A DNA stretch of 5,345 bases, from NCBI GenBank assembly GCA_012512295.1, contig JAAZDI010000211.1, forward strand, positions 1 to 5,345, written 5' to 3'. Below, in pieces: positions 1 to 3,868 of this stretch. Both the position numbers and the translations under genes were made by a program. The notes under the pieces are model-generated. The model did no database searches. It was not told the origin of the DNA and was given only the letters and a program-made list of their open reading frames with translations. Positions within the stretch are counted from its first letter, which is position 1, and each line of letters starts with the position of its first letter. This DNA is from Syntrophomonadaceae bacterium. Lineage in GTDB: Bacteria; Bacillota; Ch66; Ch109.

Positions 1-26
1 ACTCCACCTGAAGATTAAATAAGGTA

Positions 27-54
27 ACCTCACTTATAGAAGTAGGTGTCTTTT
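27..54 (+). terminator. Probable terminator of an upstream gene
   Basis: ACCT-(C bulge)-ACTT pairs with AAGT-AGGT across an ATAG loop, and GTCTTTTG follows as a short T-run. The first bases of the window could be the 3' end of a gene on the + strand, because stop codons occur at 16-18 and 20-22 just before the hairpin, but the coding frame cannot be identified from so little sequence. The stem is short and bulged, so this is a moderate call. The hairpin has little T-run on the reverse strand, so termination in the other direction is less likely. Confidence 0.5.
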
Positions 55-186
55 GAACTCAGACAAAATCTACACATTATAAAAAGAGGGTTGATTGTTT
101 GCTCTCATAATTTAAGTAGCCTAGGATTACCGCCCGCCAGCAACATTCCCGCTCTGCACCGCAAGCTATTTAAGAACCAGATTAAA

Positions 187-215
187 ACACCCCCAAGGTT
201 TCTTACACATATAAT
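187..215 (+). promoter_or_regulatory. Candidate promoter of the LysM-deacetylase gene
   Basis: CATATAATG at 208-216 lies about 20 bases before the ribosome binding site. It contains a perfect TATAAT (210-215), but no TTGACA-like -35 is found at the usual distance. It also resembles the -10 elements of mother-cell sporulation sigma factors: CATANNNTA for sigma-K, with only the last base off, and CATACAAT for sigma-E, with one mismatch. An ACAC at 187-190, 17 bases upstream, could serve as the short AC -35 of sigma-K. The sigma assignment is inference from consensus only. Confidence 0.4.
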
Positions 216-249
216 GACCTAAGATCACCAAAAGAAGGGTGGATTTCTC

Positions 250-1353
250 ATGCCTATTATTGTCTATTTTGTCCAGCCTGGAGACACGGTTTATGATATT
301 GCCCGTCGTTATGGGGTAACGCCCCAGTCCATAATTAGCCAGAATAGACTAACTAACCCGGATGTAATCTACCCCGGACAAAGGCTTCTGATAACCGTCA
401 GAGAAACCGAGCCACCACCGACACCGCCGGGACTAAAGACCTACATCGTGCAGCCAGGGGATACTCTCTACACCATTGCCAGAAGAACTGGGGTGACGGT
501 GAATGAGATTGTCCAATTAAACAGAATATCGAATCCTAACCTGATCTACCCCGGCCAGCAATTACTGCTGCCAGCCAGAGCGACCGTTCCGGAGGTGCCT
601 CCAGGAGAAATTCTCTATACCATCAGAGCCGGTGATACCCTGTACGCTCTTGCCCGGCGTTACGGTACCAGCGTCGAGGCAATTCTCAGAGCAAATCCGG
701 GTATCGACCCCAACAACCTGCGCATTGGCCAACAGATCATTATTCCAACGGCCCCGCCAGCCACCGCAATCTTTCAGGGCAATGCCGATAAAGCGATGAT
801 TGCTTTTACTTTTGATGCTACCTATGGCGATAACCAGACTGAAGCACTCTTAAATATTCTGCGCCAGAACGGGATTAGAGCAACCTGGTTTATCTCTGGC
901 ATCTGGGCCCAAAATTACCCTGACTTATTAAGGGCCATCAATAACGCCGGGCATGAAATCGGCAACCATGCCCAGACTCACGCGCACATGACCGAACTGA
1001 CAGCCGCTGAGATGCGGCAGCAAATAACCGAGGCAGAACAAGCCATCAACGCAGTAATCGGGAGCTCGGCTAAACTTTTCAGGCCGCCTTTCGGCGAGTA
1101 TAACCAGACATTACTCAATGTTGCATCAGAACTGGGGTATTGGACGATTATGTGGACCGTTGATTCCCTCGATTGGCAAAACCCGGGCCCGGAGGCGATT
1201 ACCCGAAGAGTACTCGACAACCTGAAAAATGGGGCCATTATCCTGATGCACAATGCCGCGCCAGATACACCTCAGGCTTTGCCCGGCTTAATCGAAGAAA
1301 TTAGCCGACGCGGTTATCAGTTTGGCACAGTCAGTGAGGTTTTAGATCCGTAA
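250..1353 (+). CDS. Triple-LysM polysaccharide deacetylase, PdaB-like (367 aa)
   Basis: Three LysM peptidoglycan/chitin-binding repeats (about residues 5-50, 64-108 and 122-167, each with a QPGDT or RAGDT start and a PGQ or IGQQ end) are joined by Pro-rich linkers to a NodB-type (CE4) deacetylase domain (about 180-360). Such enzymes remove acetyl groups from N-acetylated peptidoglycan sugars. Visible motifs are TFDATYG (catalytic-base Asp189), HAQTH (metal ligands His240 and His244), RPPFG (278-282), VDSLDW (304-309) and ILMHN (His334). Ala190 replaces the second Asp of the usual TFDD, a known metal ligand; the sporulation subgroup PdaB also lacks it, and the TFDA..WG/YG plus DSLDW pattern fits that subgroup. 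There is no signal peptide: LysM1 begins at residue 5. By analogy with leaderless LysM spore proteins such as SafA, I infer production in the mother cell and targeting to the cortex or coat. The start is supported by AAGGGTGG at 235-242, seven bases upstream. Activity remains unproven. Confidence 0.93.
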   Translation: MPIIVYFVQPGDTVYDIARRYGVTPQSIISQNRLTNPDVIYPGQRLLITVRETEPPPTPPGLKTYIVQPGDTLYTIARRTGVTVNEIVQLNRISNPNLIYPGQQLLLPARATVPEVPPGEILYTIRAGDTLYALARRYGTSVEAILRANPGIDPNNLRIGQQIIIPTAPPATAIFQGNADKAMIAFTFDATYGDNQTEALLNILRQNGIRATWFISGIWAQNYPDLLRAINNAGHEIGNHAQTHAHMTELTAAEMRQQITEAEQAINAVIGSSAKLFRPPFGEYNQTLLNVASELGYWTIMWTVDSLDWQNPGPEAITRRVLDNLKNGAIILMHNAAPDTPQALPGLIEEISRRGYQFGTVSEVLDP

Positions 1354-1461
1354 GGTTTAGATCTGTAAGATTTTAGACCCGTAAGGTTTTAAATCCGCAA
1401 GGCTTAAATCAGCAAGGTTTAGATTCGTAAGGTTAGATCCATAAGGTTTGGATCCGCAAGG
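1338..1461 (+). repeat. Eight degenerate 14-16 bp tandem repeats
   Basis: The approximate unit is GGTTTTAGATCCGTAA. Units begin at 1338, 1354, 1369, 1385, 1401, 1416, 1431 and 1445, and a closing GG lies at 1460-1461. The first unit is coding: it supplies the final Val-Leu-Asp-Pro codons and the TAA stop of the deacetylase. Later copies vary (GTAA, GCAA or ATAA; GATCC, GATTC, AATCC or AATCA) and differ by one or two bases in length. This looks like expansion of the gene's 3' end past the stop codon, followed by decay. It is not CRISPR-like because there are no spacers. No function is evident. Confidence 0.85.
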
Positions 1462-1495
1462 TTATAATTGAAGATTTTTGGTCTTAATCAAAAGA

Positions 1496-1528
1496 CTCTC
1501 ACTTCTATAGGTGGGAGCTTCTTTGTTT
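1496..1528 (+). terminator. Rho-independent terminator after the deacetylase gene
   Basis: CTCTCAC (1496-1502) pairs with GTGGGAG (1511-1517) as a 7 bp stem with one G-T wobble. The loop is TTCTATAG and the T-rich tail is CTTCTTTGTTT. Further AAGA/TCTT pairing outside the stem is possible with a bulge. It would end the deacetylase transcript after the repeat array and insulate it from the transporter genes. Confidence 0.7.
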
Positions 1529-1611
1529 ATTAACGGAAAGGCAGAAAATTTTTTAACTAAATCGCTTTGGCAAGCAGGATTTTATTATCCGATAACGAAT
1601 AATCAATGACA

Positions 1612-1652
1612 GACCGCGTAACACAAAAATGAAATTCCGTGTCACGCGCGTC
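1612..1652. promoter_or_regulatory. Long inverted repeat, possible operator or hairpin
   Basis: CGCGTAACAC (1615-1624) and GTGTCACGCG (1639-1648) are inverted copies matching at 9 of 10 positions and separated by a 14-base A/T-rich spacer. Pairing extends outward with GAC (1612-1614) and GTC (1650-1652) if one base is bulged. The arm centres are 24 bp apart, which suits a dimeric or tetrameric DNA-binding protein on one face of the helix. As RNA it would form a stem of about 10 bp, but no T-run follows, so a terminator is unlikely. Confidence 0.55.
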
Positions 1653-1658
1653 AACGCA

Positions 1659-1752
1659 CCTATTAAACGACTTTAAGTTATCCAATCATATATTCCTCAA
1701 CCCGTCGGATGTGTTCATACATCCTATTAAACGCCTTTTAGTTATCCAATCA
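1659..1752. repeat. 30 bp direct repeat, two copies 64 bp apart
   Basis: Copies at 1659-1688 and 1723-1752 share 28 of 30 bases. Both begin CCTATTAAACG and end AGTTATCCAATCA, and differ only at positions 12 and 17 of the unit. The sequence between them is unrelated to the repeat. Bases just upstream (TCAACGCA and TCATACAT) may be partly related as well. Possible roles are paired protein-binding sites or remnants of a dispersed repeat. Confidence 0.85.
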
Positions 1753-1805
1753 ACGTCGAGTTTTGGGTAAGTACATTCCACGTAAAATGCTGTATATTTC
1801 AATGC

Positions 1806-1843
1806 ACCTAATTGTATTCTGCGAACCTAATTGTATTCTTCAG
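1806..1843. repeat. 19 bp tandem repeat before the transporter start
   Basis: ACCTAATTGTATTCT occurs perfectly at 1806-1820 and again at 1825-1839, giving a 19 bp period of nearly two helical turns. It is preceded by TCAATGCACCTA (1799-1810), which matches TCAACGCACCTA (1651-1662) at 11 of 12 positions and so links it to the first 30 bp repeat copy. The second copy overlaps the -35 of the candidate promoter. Confidence 0.75.
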
Positions 1844-1857
1844 AGGCGATTCATAAT
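1831..1857 (+). promoter_or_regulatory. Weak candidate promoter for the transporter genes
   Basis: TTGTAT (1831-1836) and CATAAT (1852-1857) are spaced by 15 bases. CATAAT is one base from the -10 consensus, but the -35 is poor and the spacing short. Other A/T-rich -10 candidates (TAAAAT at 1783, TATATT at 1793) also lack good -35 partners. Listed only because it sits at the expected place and overlaps the 19 bp repeat. Confidence 0.22.
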
Positions 1858-1882
1858 CTAAACTTAAAGCAATGTTAAATCT

Positions 1883-2848
1883 ATGACTGAGCAGCAGCCA
1901 TTATTAAAAGTGCAAGAATTGCAGATTGTTTTTCCGGCCCCAGGCCAACCAGTTAAAGCATTAAATACCGTAAGCTTTGATTTGAAGGCGAACAGCAAGG
2001 TGGCCATTCTGGGTGAAAGCGGTAGTGGCAAATCCGTTCTGTCGCTGGCTATTTTTCGTCTATTGCCTCCGGGCACACTAGTTCAGGGAAAAATCTTTTA
2101 TGCCGGTACTGATTTGCTCCGCTTATCCGATAAAGCAATGGCTGGCTTACGGGGGCAGGACCTGGTCCTGATCCCGCAGAATCCGCTGGACTGCCTGAAC
2201 CCGGTATTGAGCATTGGATACCAAGTAGACGAAGCGGTCCGCCGGTGTGGTTTAGCGGAAAAAAAACTCAGAAAAGCGCGAGTCCTTGAATTGTTGGAAA
2301 AAGTTGGCCTGCCAGTGCCGTCAACACTTATTCACCGGTACCCCCATGAACTCTCCGGGGGGATGGCCCAGCGAGTGCTGCTGGCGATTGGTTTAGCCGG
2401 CAACCCTCGGCTGGTGGTAGCGGATGAACCAACACGGGGACTGGATATGGCGTTACGGGATAAGTATCTGGACCTGATCACTTCGCTTTACCGGGATTGC
2501 GCCCTGCTGCTGATAACTCACGACCTGGATGTGGCAGCGCGCTGCGATGAAGTGATGGTCATGTACGCCGGTGAGATTGTGGAGGCTGGCCCGCAAGCCA
2601 GCATCTTAAATACACCGCAGCACCCCTATACAGCCGGTTTGCTGGCGGCGCATCCAGATCAGGGGATGACCCCCATCCCTGGCTTGTCGCCCAGTCTTAC
2701 CGAGGAACTGCGCGGCTGCCGTTTTCATCCTCGATGCAGTTTAGCTCAAGCTATCTGTCAACAGGAACATCCTGAATTAATCAGGAAAAACCAGACTATG
2801 GTGAGGTGTTTTTGTGCTGGTCGTGGAGAATCTGACCAAAAAATTTAA
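1883..2848 (+). CDS. Peptide/nickel-family ABC importer ATPase, D-type (321 aa)
   Basis: Cytoplasmic ATP-hydrolysing subunit of an Opp/Dpp/Nik-type importer. The sequence shows Walker A GESGSGKS (44-51), Q-loop Gln99 in IPQNP, signature LSGGM (157-161), Walker B LVVADEP (177-183) and H-loop His213 in ITHD. The C-terminal oligopeptide-transporter extension is present: HPYTAGLL (247-254), then cysteines 279, 285, 292 and 309, the pattern linked to an iron-sulfur cluster in DppD-type proteins, plus an extra Cys311. The D-loop reads TRGLD where most relatives have TTALD. Length is normal for D-type subunits. The ATG at 1883 is the only reasonable start: an in-frame stop lies at 1865-1867 and the family homology begins within a few residues. 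No Shine-Dalgarno is visible; a tiny MLNL frame (1872-1886) ends in an ATGA overlap with the start. The gene overlaps the next ATPase by 35 bp. Family is certain, substrate unknown. Confidence 0.93.
   Translation: MTEQQPLLKVQELQIVFPAPGQPVKALNTVSFDLKANSKVAILGESGSGKSVLSLAIFRLLPPGTLVQGKIFYAGTDLLRLSDKAMAGLRGQDLVLIPQNPLDCLNPVLSIGYQVDEAVRRCGLAEKKLRKARVLELLEKVGLPVPSTLIHRYPHELSGGMAQRVLLAIGLAGNPRLVVADEPTRGLDMALRDKYLDLITSLYRDCALLLITHDLDVAARCDEVMVMYAGEIVEAGPQASILNTPQHPYTAGLLAAHPDQGMTPIPGLSPSLTEELRGCRFHPRCSLAQAICQQEHPELIRKNQTMVRCFCAGRGESDQKI
2803..2816 (+). promoter_or_regulatory. Ribosome binding site supporting a GTG start
   Basis: GAGGTG (2803-2808) lies five bases before GTG (2814), inside the end of the preceding gene. 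It supports the GTG start of the second ATPase, whose product then begins directly with the conserved LVVENLTKKF. The position inside the upstream coding sequence implies coupled translation. Confidence 0.65.
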
Positions 2849-3611
2849 ATGCGGCCTGTTTAAAACTACGACGGTTCAAGCAGTTAACAATGTGAGTTTT
2901 ACGCTCAAGCCGGGTGAAGCCTTTGGCCTTATTGGGAACAGCGGTAGCGGCAAATCGACGCTTGCCCGACTCCTGGTTCGATTGCTGGAACCATCGGCCG
3001 GCCGGATTATTTATCAAGGCACTGATTTAACGGCCCTGCCGCTTAACCGTTTTCAACCCTACCGGCGGAAAATACAGTTGATCTTCCAGCAACCAACCTT
3101 AGCCCTTAATCCGCGCCGAACGGTCTGGGAATCTCTGACCGAACCGTGGTTTAGACACGGCTTAGTGAAAACACGTGAGCAAGCCAGAGCAAAAGCAGCT
3201 GATTTAATGGCTTTGACAAATTTATCAGAGGAGGTGTTAGAACGTTATCCCCGCCAAATATCCGGCGGTCAAGCTCAAAGGATAGTAATTGCTCGATCAT
3301 TAGGCTTGGAACCGGAAATCATTATTGCTGATGAACCTACGTCTATGCTGGATGTCTCGATTCAAGCGCAAATACTGAGGCTGTTAAAAGTATTGCAGCA
3401 AGAACGGGGTATCAGTATTATGTTAATCTCGCATGACCCTTCCGTAATCAAGTCATGCTGCGACCGAGTTGCCCTGATCCAGGATGGACAAATTGTGGCA
3501 GTTGGTGAACCGTCCACAGTTTTGGCTAAATCCAATAAACAGTGGAAGCTTTCACCAGGACCTGGTCTAATTCTGCCACGGCCCAGCTTAGTGCCCCAGA
3601 CAATTAGTTAA
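2814..3611 (+). CDS. Peptide/nickel-family ABC importer ATPase, E/F-type (265 aa)
   Basis: Second ATPase of the same importer, expected to form a heterodimer with the product of the overlapping upstream gene. Visible motifs are Walker A GNSGSGKS (41-48), Q-loop Gln92 in IFQQP, signature ISGGQ (149-153), Walker B EIIIADEP (168-175), D-loop SMLD (177-180) and H-loop His207 in ISHD. It is shorter than OppF/DppF (usually over 300 residues) and closer to NikE-like subunits, because it lacks the C-terminal HPY/cysteine extension of its partner; the last 25 residues are Pro-rich and non-conserved. The 35 bp overlap with the upstream gene and the internal GAGGTG site argue for co-translation in one operon. 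Whether it belongs to a peptide, nickel or metallophore system is not decided by the sequence. Confidence 0.92.
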   Translation: MLVVENLTKKFKCGLFKTTTVQAVNNVSFTLKPGEAFGLIGNSGSGKSTLARLLVRLLEPSAGRIIYQGTDLTALPLNRFQPYRRKIQLIFQQPTLALNPRRTVWESLTEPWFRHGLVKTREQARAKAADLMALTNLSEEVLERYPRQISGGQAQRIVIARSLGLEPEIIIADEPTSMLDVSIQAQILRLLKVLQQERGISIMLISHDPSVIKSCCDRVALIQDGQIVAVGEPSTVLAKSNKQWKLSPGPGLILPRPSLVPQTIS

Positions 3612-3624
3612 TCTAATACTGGAA

Positions 3625-3653
3625 GGATTCTTTGCTTCGCTCAGAATAACACG
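3625..3653. repeat. Dispersed GCTTCGCTCAGAAT-type repeat
   Basis: The reverse strand reads a close variant (19 of 20 bases) of TTCTGAGCGAAGCGAAGAAT, a short sequence I recognise as recurring in intergenic regions of many clostridial and other bacterial genomes. It can fold: ATTCT (3627-3631) pairs with AGAAT (3643-3647), and an inner GC/GC pair closes a TTC loop. It begins 13 bases after the second ATPase gene stop. No T-run follows, so it is not a normal terminator. Confidence 0.6.
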
Positions 3654-3697
3654 ATACTAAAATTATTTTCTTAACTTAATGATATGGTCTTATTTTC

Positions 3698-3843
3698 TAG
3701 CCATAAGAATCATTGTTTGCCAGTCATAAGAATCGTTATTTGTCGGCCATAGGAACTGTTGTTTGCTAGCCATCGGAATCGCCCCCGCATCCCCATGGCA
3801 GCACGTGATATCACTTTGTTTGCCAGCCACAAGAACCGTCCCT
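3698..3843 (+). repeat. Five degenerate 23 bp tandem repeats, one interrupted
   Basis: The unit is roughly TAGCCATAAGAATCG followed by TTGTTTGC. Copies are at 3698-3720, 3721-3743 and 3744-3766 (each exactly 23 bp), then 3767-3823 (split by an extra 34 bases), then a partial copy at 3824-3843. The fourth copy starts TAGCCATCGGAATCG and resumes its TTTGTTTGC ending only at 3815. The extra segment contains a perfect 10 bp palindrome, GTGATATCAC (3805-3814). The array fills most of the gap between the second ATPase gene and the binding-protein gene. No spacers and no coding frame are seen. Confidence 0.8.
3805..3814. promoter_or_regulatory. 10 bp palindrome GTGATATCAC
   Basis: A perfect palindrome inside the segment that interrupts the fourth 23 bp repeat, about 55 bases before the binding-protein start. 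It could be a regulator half-site pair, but a single short palindrome is weak evidence. Confidence 0.25.
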
Positions 3844-3868
3844 GTGGTAAGTGACAAGGAGGAGTTTT

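Larger units (their letters stand above)
1529..1882. other. Non-coding region upstream of the transporter genes
   Basis: These 354 bases contain no convincing gene on either strand. They hold an inverted repeat (1612-1652), a 30 bp direct repeat (1659-1688 and 1723-1752), a 19 bp tandem repeat (1806-1843) and a weak promoter candidate (1831-1857). No recognised riboswitch or T-box signature was seen. The density of repeated and symmetric elements directly before the first transporter gene suggests a complex regulatory region, but this is inference. Confidence 0.6.

Noticed and set aside
91..113. Promoter TTGATT ... CATAAT
   Set aside because: The gap between the elements is only about 9 bases, too short for a working sigma-A promoter.
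978..1253. Reverse-strand frame inside the deacetylase
   Set aside because: It is antisense to conserved NodB motifs, and its translation shows no family features or supporting ribosome site.
1338..1461. CRISPR array
   Set aside because: Units are contiguous and degenerate with no unique spacers, and no cas genes are nearby.
1583..1605. Fur-box-like stretch (TTATTATCCGATAACGAATAATC)-type symmetry around TTATC-C-GATAA
   Set aside because: Half-sites fit the Fur consensus only with wrong spacing, and A/T-rich intergenic DNA gives such matches easily.
1715..1720. E. coli type NikR half-site TCATAC
   Set aside because: The partner GTATGA is absent at the required 16-base distance.
1529..1882. 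Riboswitch (cobalamin, NiCo or T-box)
   Set aside because: None of the conserved core sequences of these classes could be found, and no terminator hairpin precedes the start codon.
3698..3843. CRISPR array or attachment site
   Set aside because: The 23 bp units directly abut one another, there are no spacers, and no integrase or tRNA is present.
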